Shown piece after piece: positions 1-5,121 of a DNA stretch of 5,321 nucleotides. Location: the NCBI GenBank assembly GCA_902773265.1, contig CACYDZ010000346.1:1-5321 (forward strand), read 5' to 3'. The DNA is from an uncultured Ruminococcus sp. Its GTDB lineage: Bacteria; Bacillota; Clostridia; Oscillospirales; Acutalibacteraceae. Under the pieces are notes generated by a model. The model searched no databases. It was not told where the DNA came from and was given only the letters and a program-made list of their open reading frames with translations. The first letter of the stretch is position 1. Each line of letters starts with the position of its first letter. The translations under genes were made by a program, and so were the position numbers.

Positions 1-124
1 AATTGCAACAGCCCACGCACTTGGTTTAAAGAAAATCGGCGATGTTACCACACAGCCCGATAATGCACAGACCAAAGGTAAGGTAGCGAAAATCGTACAC
101 CTTATCGAGGTAAGCGAAGCATAA
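1..124 (+). CDS. rpmD: 50S ribosomal protein L30, 3' end only
   Basis: This is the C-terminal part of ribosomal protein L30, a small protein of the large ribosomal subunit. Reading from base 2 gives 40 residues ending in TAA at 122-124. They include the stretch [18 protein letters not shown], which matches the L30 pattern of a short helix (LGLxxI) followed by the strand leading into the last beta segment. The closing residues [11 protein letters not shown] match the L30 ending (E. coli has a related VSFMVKVEE end). L30 is about 60 residues long, so roughly the first 20 lie before the window. The next gene, rplO, begins 17 bp downstream, the usual rpmD-rplO order of the spc operon. Identification rests on the partial sequence plus this order. 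Confidence 0.93.
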   Translation, partial: IATAHALGLKKIGDVTTQPDNAQTKGKVAKIVHLIEVSEA

Positions 125-126
125 GC

Positions 127-133
127 AAGGAGG
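127..133 (+). promoter_or_regulatory. Shine-Dalgarno site that sets the rplO start
   Basis: AAGGAGG lies 8 bp before the ATG at 142. An in-frame GTG at 133 would extend L15 by three residues but overlaps this site, so the ATG is the supported start. Confidence 0.85.
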
Positions 134-141
134 TGCCAGTA

Positions 142-585
142 ATGAAATTGCACGAACTTTCACCCGCAGACGGGTCAAAGAAATCAGTAAAGCGTGTCGG
201 CAGAGGACACGGTTCAGGACAGGGAAAAACAGCAGGCAAAGGTCATAAAGGTCAGAAAGCCCGTTCAGGAGGCAGTATCAGACCCGGCTTTGAAGGCGGA
301 CAGATGCCTATGCAGAGACGACTTCCCAAAAGAGGATTTAACAATATTTTTGCCAAAACAGTGGTTTGTGTCAACATAGGTTCGCTGGAAAAGAAATTTG
401 AAGACGGTGCTGTGGTTGATGTGACGGCTCTCAAAGAGGCAGGACTGGTTAAAAATTCTTTTGACGCTGTCAAGATTTTGGGCAACGGAAATCTGACAAA
501 GAAGCTGGAAGTCAAGGTGAATGCCTTTTCCGCATCTGCCAAAGAGAAAATCGAAGCAGCAGGCGGAAAGACTGAGGTGGTTTAA
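142..585 (+). CDS. rplO: 50S ribosomal protein L15
   Basis: L15 is a late-assembly protein of the large ribosomal subunit that contacts 23S rRNA. The 147-residue product has the typical L15 beginning ([20 protein letters not shown]). A long Gly/Lys/Arg-rich RNA-binding extension follows at about residues 17-44, with repeated GxG and GKGHKGQK segments, then [18 protein letters not shown] at residues 49-66. The globular C-terminal domain carries the signature region [20 protein letters not shown] from about residue 112. Length is normal for the family (about 145 residues). The ATG at 142 is chosen because of the well-spaced AAGGAGG just before it. The stop codon TAA at 583-585 is immediately followed by the secY start, so the two genes are probably translationally coupled. 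Confidence 0.97.
   Translation: MKLHELSPADGSKKSVKRVGRGHGSGQGKTAGKGHKGQKARSGGSIRPGFEGGQMPMQRRLPKRGFNNIFAKTVVCVNIGSLEKKFEDGAVVDVTALKEAGLVKNSFDAVKILGNGNLTKKLEVKVNAFSASAKEKIEAAGGKTEVV
574..580 (+). promoter_or_regulatory. Shine-Dalgarno site for secY inside the end of rplO
   Basis: GAGGTGG in the last codons of rplO lies 5 bp before a TTG at 586. It supports initiation of secY at this non-ATG codon. The next in-frame ATG falls at codon 23, inside the first membrane segment, so it cannot be the start. Confidence 0.75.
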
Positions 586-1896
586 TTGTTTAAAACCATT
601 CGTAATGCATGGAAAGTTCCTGATTTGAGAAAGAAACTTTTCTTTACATTAATGATTATTGTGGTATTCAGAATTGGTTCGGTAATTCCCGTACCTTTTC
701 TGGATATGGAAGCACTGCGTGAAGCCATGAGTAAACTGACCTCCGTAGAAAGCGGTTCGATGTTTGCTTATCTGGATACGCTCTCAGGCGGTGCTTTTTC
801 CAACGCAACATTGTTCGCTATGGGTGTCACACCTTACATCAACAGTTCCATTATTATACAGCTTTTAACTGTTGCTATCCCCGCACTCGAAAGACTTTCC
901 AAAGAGGGCGAAGAGGGCAGAAAAAAACTGGCTACCATTACCCGTTATGTAACGGTTGGTCTTGGTCTGATTCAGGGTATTGCTTACTTTATTTTCCTCA
1001 AAAGAAGCAGTGTTCTGGAATATAACAGCGGCTTTGATTTCTGGTTCTCCGCAGTGGTTATCGTGCTGGTATTCACCGCAGGAACGGCATTGATGATGTG
1101 GCTTGGCGAACAAATCAACCAGTTCGGTATCGGCAATGGTATTTCGATATTGTTGTTTGCCGGTATCGTGGCAAGATTTCCGCTTATTGTTACCCAGATT
1201 ACCCAGTTCTGGAGTATGGCAATGCAGGGGGATACAAAATACTTTGTCTTTGTTCCCTTGTTTGTGGTTATCTTTCTGGCAGTTATGTGGGTTATCGTCT
1301 TTATGCAGGACGCAGAAAGAAGAATACCCATTCAGTATGCCAAAAGAGTTGTCGGCAGAAAAATGTATGGCGGTCAGAGCAGTTACCTGCCTATCAAGGT
1401 AAGTTTGGGCGGAGTACTTCCCATCATCTTTGCCAGTTCAATTCTTTCTATTCCCAGTACTTTACAGTTGTTCTTCCCGAATATGTCGGGCGGGTTCAAG
1501 AGTTTTGTGGAACTTTTCTCCCAGAGAGGCTGGCTGTATCCTGTACTGTACTTTATACTGATTATCATGTTTGCATATTTCTATACATCTATTCAGTATA
1601 ATCCTATCGAAATGGCAAATAATCTTCGTCAGAACAATGGTACTATTCCCGGTTACCGTCCGGGCAAACCTACTACCGAATTTATCGCAAAAATACTCTC
1701 CAGAATTACGCTTATCGGTGCATTGTTCCTGGCCGTTATCGCAATTCTTCCTATCATTTACGGTAATTTGACGGGTATGTCTGCAATGTCTTTGGGCGGA
1801 ACTTCAATTATTATCGTTGTCGGCGTTTGTCTGGAAACGGTGAAACAAATGGAATCACAGATGATGATGCGTCATTATAAAGGATTCCTTGATTAA
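586..1896 (+). CDS. secY: Protein translocase subunit SecY
   Basis: SecY is the channel-forming subunit of the SecYEG translocon, which moves unfolded proteins across or into the cytoplasmic membrane. The 436-residue product has the normal family length and about ten hydrophobic segments, near residues 17-35, 74-95, 117-137, 152-171, 182-203, 218-240, 270-290, 315-335, 371-391 and 398-418. Family hallmarks are the start FKTIRNAWKVPDLRKK, the plug region SGGAFSNATLFAMGVTPYI (about 67-85), GIGNGISILLFAGI (181-194), the cytosolic loop RRIPIQYAKR (245-254), which in SecY lies in a ribosome/SecA-binding loop, NGTIPGYRPGKPT (351-363), and the ending GGTSIIIVVGVCLETVKQME. Translation starts on TTG, directly abutting the rplO stop, supported by GAGGTGG 5 bp upstream. 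adk follows 16 bp downstream. Confidence 0.97.
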   Translation: MFKTIRNAWKVPDLRKKLFFTLMIIVVFRIGSVIPVPFLDMEALREAMSKLTSVESGSMFAYLDTLSGGAFSNATLFAMGVTPYINSSIIIQLLTVAIPALERLSKEGEEGRKKLATITRYVTVGLGLIQGIAYFIFLKRSSVLEYNSGFDFWFSAVVIVLVFTAGTALMMWLGEQINQFGIGNGISILLFAGIVARFPLIVTQITQFWSMAMQGDTKYFVFVPLFVVIFLAVMWVIVFMQDAERRIPIQYAKRVVGRKMYGGQSSYLPIKVSLGGVLPIIFASSILSIPSTLQLFFPNMSGGFKSFVELFSQRGWLYPVLYFILIIMFAYFYTSIQYNPIEMANNLRQNNGTIPGYRPGKPTTEFIAKILSRITLIGALFLAVIAILPIIYGNLTGMSAMSLGGTSIIIVVGVCLETVKQMESQMMMRHYKGFLD

Positions 1897-1900
1897 TATT

Positions 1901-1905
1901 GGAGG
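1901..1905 (+). promoter_or_regulatory. Shine-Dalgarno site that sets the adk start
   Basis: GGAGG lies 7 bp before the ATG at 1913. An in-frame TTG at 1889, inside the end of secY, would add eight residues before the conserved MNIILLGAPGAGKGT start and has no comparable site, so it is not used here. Confidence 0.85.
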
Positions 1906-1912
1906 TATTCTC

Positions 1913-2545
1913 ATGAACATTATTTTATTAGGTGCTCCAGGTGCAGGAAAAGGCACTCAGGCGGAGAAAATTTGCGAATTTCTGAACATTCCCACGATTT
2001 CTACGGGTAACATTATCCGTGCAGCGTTGAAAAACGGCACTGAAATGGGTCTGAAAGCAAAGTCCTATATGGACGCCGGTCAGCTGGTTCCTGATGATGT
2101 GGTTATCGGCATTATCAAGGAAAGACTGGCAGAAAGCGACTGTCAGAACGGATTTATTCTTGACGGTTTTCCCAGAACTATTCCTCAGGCTGAGGCACTG
2201 GACGCTATGGGTGTGGAAATCAACAAGGTCATTGATATCGAAGTGGCTGATGAAAACATCGTCAAGAGAATGTCCGGTCGCCGTGTTTGTGAAAAGTGTG
2301 GTGCAAGCTATCACCTGGAATACAAAAAGCCCGATAAAGACGGCGTTTGTAACCTTTGCACAGGCACCCTTGTTCAACGCAAGGACGACCACCCTGATAC
2401 CGTTCTTTCAAGACTGAAAGTCTATCACGAAGAAACTGAACCTCTTAAAGATTATTATGCAAAACAGGGCAAACTGACAATCGTAGAGGGTCAGGAAGAA
2501 GTGGCTGATACCACAGCACTGGTATTCAAGGCATTAGAGGACTAA
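1913..2545 (+). CDS. adk: Adenylate kinase, long zinc-binding form
   Basis: Adenylate kinase interconverts ATP + AMP and two ADP in the cytosol, keeping the adenylate pool balanced. The 210-residue product has the P-loop GAPGAGKGT at residues 7-15, the AMP-binding segment TISTGNIIR (28-36), DGFPRT (84-89) and the arginines of the LID (R119, R123, R156, R167). The LID domain, about residues 122-159, carries C126-x2-C129 and C146-x2-C149, the four-cysteine zinc site typical of Gram-positive long-form enzymes, followed by QRKDD (155-159). Residue 33 is Asn where many orthologues have Asp (STGD); I expect this to be a lineage variant, not an inactivating change. The gene sits between secY and map, the usual Firmicutes position, 4 bp before map. 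Confidence 0.97.
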   Translation: MNIILLGAPGAGKGTQAEKICEFLNIPTISTGNIIRAALKNGTEMGLKAKSYMDAGQLVPDDVVIGIIKERLAESDCQNGFILDGFPRTIPQAEALDAMGVEINKVIDIEVADENIVKRMSGRRVCEKCGASYHLEYKKPDKDGVCNLCTGTLVQRKDDHPDTVLSRLKVYHEETEPLKDYYAKQGKLTIVEGQEEVADTTALVFKALED

Positions 2546-2549
2546 TGTA

Positions 2550-3305
2550 ATGATTTCCATAAAGACAAATCGTGAATTGACTTTGATGAAAGAAGCGTGC
2601 CGGATTTCGGCAAATGCACTTAAAGTGGCAGGTCAGGCAATAGAACCCGGCATATCCACTAAGGAAATTGATGATATTGTCCGCAAGTATATCCAAAAAC
2701 AGGGTGCTACACCCTCGTTTTTGGGATATGGCGGATTTCCGGCAAGTGCGTGTATTTCAGTCAATAATGTGGTTATCCATGGCATACCCAGTAAAAAACA
2801 GAAGTTAAAGAACGGCGATATTGTCAGTGTGGATGTCGGTGCGTTTATCGGCGGATTTCACGGCGACAATGCCTATACTTTTGCCTGCGGGGAGATTTCC
2901 AGAGAGGCTCAGGCGTTGCTTGATGCGACAAAGGAAAGTCTGTATCAAGGTATTGCACAGGCAAAACCAGGCAACAGAATAGGCGATATCGGTCATGCTG
3001 TTCAGGAGTATGTCGAAAATCGCAGTTACTCGGTGGTACGAGATTTTGTCGGTCACGGAGTAGGTGCGAAGTTACACGAAGACCCCAGTGTTCCGAATTA
3101 CGGGAAAGCGGGCAGAGGTGTAAGACTTGTTTCAGGTATGGTGATTGCCATAGAACCAATGGTTACGGCAGGCGGTTATCAGGTTAAGGTGCTTGATGAC
3201 GACTGGACAACAGTTACCGCAGACGGGTCATTGGCGGCACATTTTGAACACACAGTGGCAATTACTCCAAACGGTCCTGTTATCATGACAATCCCTGATA
3301 TTTAA
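2550..3305 (+). CDS. map: Type I methionine aminopeptidase
   Basis: This cytosolic metalloenzyme removes the initiator methionine from nascent proteins whose second residue is small. The 251-residue product has normal length for a short type Ia enzyme without an N-terminal zinc finger. By alignment with the well-studied E. coli enzyme, the five metal ligands are all present: D95 (in SVDVGA), D106 (HGDNAYTF), H169 (GHGVG), E202 (AIEPM) and E233 (FEHT). The substrate-contacting histidines H77 (NNVVIHGIP) and H176 are also kept. The start ATG is 4 bp after the adk stop, with GAGG nine bases upstream at 2537-2540, so translation is likely coupled to adk. The stop codon TAA at 3303-3305 directly touches the palindromic repeat that begins at 3306. 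The ORF is intact and the C-terminus looks complete. Confidence 0.97.
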   Translation: MISIKTNRELTLMKEACRISANALKVAGQAIEPGISTKEIDDIVRKYIQKQGATPSFLGYGGFPASACISVNNVVIHGIPSKKQKLKNGDIVSVDVGAFIGGFHGDNAYTFACGEISREAQALLDATKESLYQGIAQAKPGNRIGDIGHAVQEYVENRSYSVVRDFVGHGVGAKLHEDPSVPNYGKAGRGVRLVSGMVIAIEPMVTAGGYQVKVLDDDWTTVTADGSLAAHFEHTVAITPNGPVIMTIPDI

Positions 3306-3395
3306 GTTAAGGGCGTTGCCCTTAACAATCCCATGAGGGCGTTGCCTCTGTTAAGGGCGTTGCCCTTAACAATCCCATGAGGGGCGTTGCCCCTC
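3306..3395. repeat. 44-bp tandem direct repeat, two units
   Basis: Unit one starts at 3306 and unit two at 3350. The first 34 bases are identical in both (3306-3339 and 3350-3383). Each unit holds a perfect 9-bp hairpin, GTTAAGGGC / GCCCTTAAC with loop GTT (3306-3326 and 3350-3370), the spacer AATCCCATGA, and a second hairpin. The second hairpin is perfect in unit two (TGAGGGGC / GCCCCTCA, 3378-3396) but damaged in unit one (3335-3348), which lacks one G and reads GCCTCT on its 3' side. The 10-mer GGGCGTTGCC occurs four times, at 3311, 3337, 3355 and 3382. The pattern fits local duplication followed by decay of one copy. Confidence 0.9.
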
Positions 3396-3436
3396 AACCC
3401 CACGAACTTTTTGAAAAAAGTTCGACAAAAACTTTT
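3396..3436 (+). repeat. Left copy of inverted arm: AACCCC, A/T hairpin, ACAAAAACTTTT tail
   Basis: The copy contains a hairpin, CGAACTTTTT (3403-3412) with AAAAAGTTCG (3415-3424), followed by the tail GACAAAAACTTTT (3424-3436). It aligns by eye to the reverse complement of 3487-3529 at 35 of 44 columns with four single-base gaps. No straightforward intrinsic terminator is formed on the + strand, because the hairpin is followed by GACAAAAAC and not by a T-run. Confidence 0.85.
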
Positions 3437-3486
3437 TCGGCTCACTTTGTTCGGATTTTTTTCGCTGAGTGTCAGCTATGACAATT

Positions 3487-3529
3487 AAAAGTTTTTTGTC
3501 CACTTTTTTTCAAAAAAGTGGGCGGGATT
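3487..3529 (-). repeat. Right copy of inverted arm
   Basis: Read on the - strand, this copy runs AATCCCGCCC, then a hairpin whose + strand arms are CCACTTTTTT (3500-3509) and AAAAAAGTGG (3512-3521), then the tail ACAAAAAACTTTT. The tail at 3487-3500 can pair with 3424-3436 of the left copy apart from one extra T. That would bring the two arms together around a loop of about 50 bases. Confidence 0.85.
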
Positions 3530-3577
3530 TTCAAGGGCGGCAGCCCTTGAATAGGGGTTTGGGGACAAAGTCCCCAA
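3530..3577. repeat. Two GC-rich hairpins at the outer end of the right arm
   Basis: TTCAAGGGC / GCCCTTGAA is a perfect 9-bp stem at 3530-3551 with loop GGCA. TTGGGGAC / GTCCCCAA is a perfect 8-bp stem at 3559-3577 with loop AAA. Read on the - strand, each is followed by a CCCC or TCCC spacer, as in the left arm. The second hairpin ends 5 bp before the AGAAAGG of the downstream gene, so its folding in mRNA could influence ribosome access there. That effect is inference. Confidence 0.88.
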
Positions 3578-3600
3578 TCGACAGAAAGGTAAAAGAATTT

Positions 3601-3882
3601 ATGAAAGCAGGACAGATAGTTCAGGCGACAGCCGGCAGAGATAAAGACAGATTTTTTGTGGTAATGCAGACAGACGGCAAATATGTCATGCTTTGTGACG
3701 GCAAGACAAGACCTGTTGACAGACCAAAGAAAAAGAAAATTATCCATGTTAAAGAAACACAACATTCTGTCTTTTTGCAGGAAGTTCTGACCAACAAAGC
3801 GTTGCGAAAAGTTTTACATCCGTTCAATTATCCTAAGCAACACCCTAAGGAGGAAATCAGTTTATGTCCAAACAAGATGTAA
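3601..3882 (+). CDS. KOW-domain RNA-binding protein (L14e-like family), 93 residues
   Basis: The product starts [21 protein letters not shown], followed by [21 protein letters not shown]. This is the pattern of the small bacterial KOW-domain proteins often annotated as ribosomal protein L14E/L6E/L27E-like: a G-x-I-V start, AGRDK at residues 11-15, a DGKxR turn near 33-37 and a basic PKKKK patch near 41-45. The family is commonly encoded between map and infA in Firmicutes (the position of ybzG in B. subtilis, from memory). A ribosome-associated RNA-binding role is inferred from the fold and context; the exact function is not established. The ATG at 3601 matches the family start and has AGAAAGG at 3583-3589, 11 bp upstream. 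The frame stays open back to a GTG at 3469, but that part is repeat DNA. The 3' end overlaps infA by 19 bp. Confidence 0.88.
   Translation: MKAGQIVQATAGRDKDRFFVVMQTDGKYVMLCDGKTRPVDRPKKKKIIHVKETQHSVFLQEVLTNKALRKVLHPFNYPKQHPKEEISLCPNKM
3847..3853 (+). promoter_or_regulatory. Shine-Dalgarno site for infA inside the KOW gene
   Basis: AAGGAGG lies 10 bp before the infA ATG at 3864 and inside the KOW coding region, 27 bases before its stop codon. Ribosomes finishing the KOW gene must pass over this site, which favours coupled translation. Confidence 0.85.
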
Positions 3883-4082
3883 TCGAAATTGAGGGTATCG
3901 TCACAGAGGCTTTACCAAATGCACAGTTCAAGGTAGAACTCAAAAACGGTCATGTTATTCTGGCACATATTTCGGGAAAACTGCGTATGAATTTCATTCG
4001 TATTCTTCCCGGTGATAAAGTTACGGTGGAAATGTCACCGTATGACCTCACCAGAGGCAGAATTACCTGGCGTAGTAAATAA
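3864..4082 (+). CDS. infA: Translation initiation factor IF-1
   Basis: IF-1 binds the A site of the 30S subunit during initiation and works with IF-2 and IF-3. The 72-residue product has exactly the usual length and covers the S1-type OB fold. Recognisable parts are the start [41 protein letters not shown] with the conserved GKLRxNxIRI core (about residues 38-46), [19 protein letters not shown] and the basic C-terminal WRSK. The start codon lies within the last seven codons of the upstream KOW gene in a different frame, with a strong AAGGAGG 10 bp before it. rpmJ follows after a 39 bp gap, the normal infA-rpmJ order. Confidence 0.97.
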   Translation: MSKQDVIEIEGIVTEALPNAQFKVELKNGHVILAHISGKLRMNFIRILPGDKVTVEMSPYDLTRGRITWRSK

Positions 4083-4121
4083 TATATTATTGATAGTTTC
4101 TAAGAAAGGAATGATTATACA

Positions 4122-4235
4122 ATGAAAGTCAGACCTTCAGTTAAAAAAATCTGTGATAAATGCAAGGTTATCAAGCGTAAGGGTAAGGTAATGGTTATCT
4201 GCGAAAACCCGAAACACAAACAGCGTCAGGGCTGA
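4122..4235 (+). CDS. rpmJ: 50S ribosomal protein L36
   Basis: L36 is the smallest protein of the large subunit and binds 23S rRNA. The 37-residue product starts [20 protein letters not shown] and ends [11 protein letters not shown]. It carries the zinc ribbon ligands C11, C14, C27 and H32, so it is the zinc-binding form, and the length is exactly that of the family. AGAAAGGA at 4103-4110 lies 11 bp before the ATG. The gene is followed by a consensus promoter, so it is probably the last gene of the upstream transcription unit in its function as a boundary, although no terminator is seen after it. Confidence 0.97.
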   Translation: MKVRPSVKKICDKCKVIKRKGKVMVICENPKHKQRQG

Positions 4236-4245
4236 TAAAAAAGCG

Positions 4246-4274
4246 TTGACAAATTATCCAAAATATACTATAAT
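4246..4274 (+). promoter_or_regulatory. Perfect consensus housekeeping (sigma-A/sigma-70) promoter before rpsM
   Basis: TTGACA at 4246-4251 and TATAAT at 4269-4274 are both exact consensus hexamers with an optimal 17-bp spacer. A run of six A residues sits at 4237-4242, just upstream of the -35 element, in the place of an UP element. The -10 lacks the upstream TG of an extended -10. Transcription would begin near 4281, giving a leader of about 33 bases that includes the GGAGGTG of rpsM. The site begins 11 bp after the rpmJ stop. It should start an alpha-operon transcript (rpsM, rpsK, rpsD and probably rpoA, rplQ) independently of readthrough from the spc genes. Activity is inferred from the sequence only. 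Confidence 0.87.
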
Positions 4275-4297
4275 CAAAATATTGACTAATTCTAAAT

Positions 4298-4304
4298 GGA
4301 GGTG
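4298..4304 (+). promoter_or_regulatory. Shine-Dalgarno site that sets the rpsM start
   Basis: GGAGGTG lies 9 bp before the ATG at 4314. An in-frame ATG at 4296 overlaps this site and would add MEVRHN before the conserved [10 protein letters not shown] start, so 4314 is used. Confidence 0.88.
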
Positions 4305-4313
4305 CGACATAAT

Positions 4314-4682
4314 ATGGCTCGTATAGCAGGTGTAGACTTGCCGAGAGATAAAAGAGTAGAAATCGGTCTTACTTATATCTTCGGTATCGGACGCAAGACT
4401 GCCAGTGATATTATTGCTGCAACAGGGGTTAATCCCGACACCCGTGTAAGGGATTTGACAGAAGACGAAGTATCAAAATTAAGAGAATATATTGACCATA
4501 ACTGCGTTGTTGAGGGTGACCTCAGGCGTGATATTGCTTTTGATATAAAAAGACTTATCGAAATCGGTTGTTACCGTGGTGTGCGTCACAGAAAGAACCT
4601 TCCCGTAAGAGGACAGCGTTCCAAGACAAATGCCCGTACCCGCAAAGGTCCGAGAAAGACCATGGCTAACAAGAAGAAGTAA
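4314..4682 (+). CDS. rpsM: 30S ribosomal protein S13
   Basis: S13 sits in the head of the small subunit, touches the P-site tRNA and forms bridges to the large subunit. The 122-residue product has normal length. It begins [20 protein letters not shown], has the helix-hairpin-helix turn FGIGRKTA (23-30), the conserved [13 protein letters not shown] (69-81), and the family signature [17 protein letters not shown] (87-103), followed by [12 protein letters not shown]. The basic tail ends in NKKK. It is the first gene after the consensus promoter at 4246-4274 and is therefore the likely first gene of an alpha-type operon transcript. rpsK follows 15 bp downstream, and its AGGAGG overlaps the rpsM stop region. 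Confidence 0.97.
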   Translation: MARIAGVDLPRDKRVEIGLTYIFGIGRKTASDIIAATGVNPDTRVRDLTEDEVSKLREYIDHNCVVEGDLRRDIAFDIKRLIEIGCYRGVRHRKNLPVRGQRSKTNARTRKGPRKTMANKKK

Positions 4683-4697
4683 GGAGGGGGTTGTACT

Positions 4698-5099
4698 ATG
4701 GCAGCACCTAAAGGAAAAAAGACGGTTGTACGCAGAAGACGCGAAAAGAAAAATATTGAGCGTGGTGCAGCACACATTCAGTCAACATTCAACAATACTA
4801 TCGTAACCATCACTGATGTTCAGGGAAATGCGGTATCATGGGCAAGTGCCGGTGAACTTGGTTTCAGAGGTTCCAGAAAATCCACACCCTTTGCGGCACA
4901 GTCCGCAGCCGAAACCGCAGCAAAAGTCGCTATGGAACATGGTATGAAAACGGTAGAAGTTTATGTCAAAGGACCCGGTGCAGGCAGAGAAGCCGCTATC
5001 CGTGCTTTGCAGTCGGCAGGTCTTGAAGTAAACATGATTAAAGATGTTACGCCGATACCTCACAACGGTTGTCGTCCTCCTAAGAGAAGACGAGTATAA
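4698..5099 (+). CDS. rpsK: 30S ribosomal protein S11
   Basis: S11 lies on the platform of the small subunit near the 3' end of 16S rRNA and the mRNA exit path. The 133-residue product has a basic N-terminal tail ([19 protein letters not shown]). It then has [15 protein letters not shown] (26-40), the [19 protein letters not shown] region (50-68), [13 protein letters not shown] (92-104) and the C-terminal signature [18 protein letters not shown] (116-133), which is diagnostic. Length is normal. AAGGAGG at 4681-4687, partly within the rpsM stop codon, lies 10 bp before the ATG. The next gene, rpsD, starts 22 bp after the stop. Confidence 0.97.
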   Translation: MAAPKGKKTVVRRRREKKNIERGAAHIQSTFNNTIVTITDVQGNAVSWASAGELGFRGSRKSTPFAAQSAAETAAKVAMEHGMKTVEVYVKGPGAGREAAIRALQSAGLEVNMIKDVTPIPHNGCRPPKRRRV

Positions 5100-5121
5100 C
5101 AGATAAGGGGGAAATTTTACT

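Larger units (their letters stand above)
3306..3577. repeat. Composite palindromic intergenic element between map and the KOW gene
   Basis: These 272 bp are almost entirely built of inverted repeats, and no gene is supported in them. Reading along the + strand I count hairpins at 3306-3326, 3335-3348 (degenerate), 3350-3370, 3378-3396, 3403-3424, 3464-3476 (short), 3500-3521, 3530-3551 and 3559-3577. The left part (3306-3437) and the right part (3487-3577, read on the - strand) have the same module order and converge on a centre at about 3438-3486. The block fills the whole gap from the map stop to just before the ribosome binding site of the next gene. It resembles the REP/BIME or MITE-like palindromic repeats that are dispersed in bacterial genomes. 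No transposase, clear target-site duplication or classical terminator is visible. Calling it a dispersed element is inference, because only one locus can be seen. Confidence 0.85.

Noticed and set aside
133..141. In-frame GTG start giving a three-residue longer L15
   Set aside because: It overlaps the AAGGAGG that serves the ATG at 142, and the L15 family begins at MKLHEL.
984..1601. Long alternative-frame ORFs within secY on both strands
   Set aside because: They lie wholly inside a well-conserved membrane-protein gene, and their products show no family features.
1889..1912. In-frame TTG start for adenylate kinase within the end of secY
   Set aside because: The family starts at MNIILLGAPGAGKGT. 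A GGAGG site is correctly placed for the ATG at 1913, and the extra residues would include a translation of that site.
3306..3395. CRISPR array
   Set aside because: There are only two units with a 44-bp period, the 'spacers' are themselves repeated hairpins, and no cas genes are near.
3403..3437. Intrinsic terminator formed by the CGAACTTTTT hairpin
   Set aside because: The stem is A/T-rich and followed by GACAAAAAC; the later T-run is not adjacent. Essential genes continue downstream without a visible promoter, so strong termination is unlikely.
3469..3600. Upstream GTG start extending the KOW protein by 44 residues
   Set aside because: The extension is a translation of the palindromic repeat, has no ribosome binding site, and does not resemble the family N-terminus, which begins at 3601.
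3472..3827. Antisense ORFs across the repeat and KOW gene
   Set aside because: They are shadows of the + strand coding frame and palindromes, with no ribosome binding site or recognisable protein features.
4090..4120. Possible promoter TTGATA ... TTATAC between infA and rpmJ
   Set aside because: The -10 match is poor or the spacer too long, and transcription would begin inside rpmJ, past its start codon.
4296..4313. In-frame ATG giving S13 an extra MEVRHN
   Set aside because: This ATG overlaps the GGAGGTG ribosome binding site; S13 proteins start MARIAGV.
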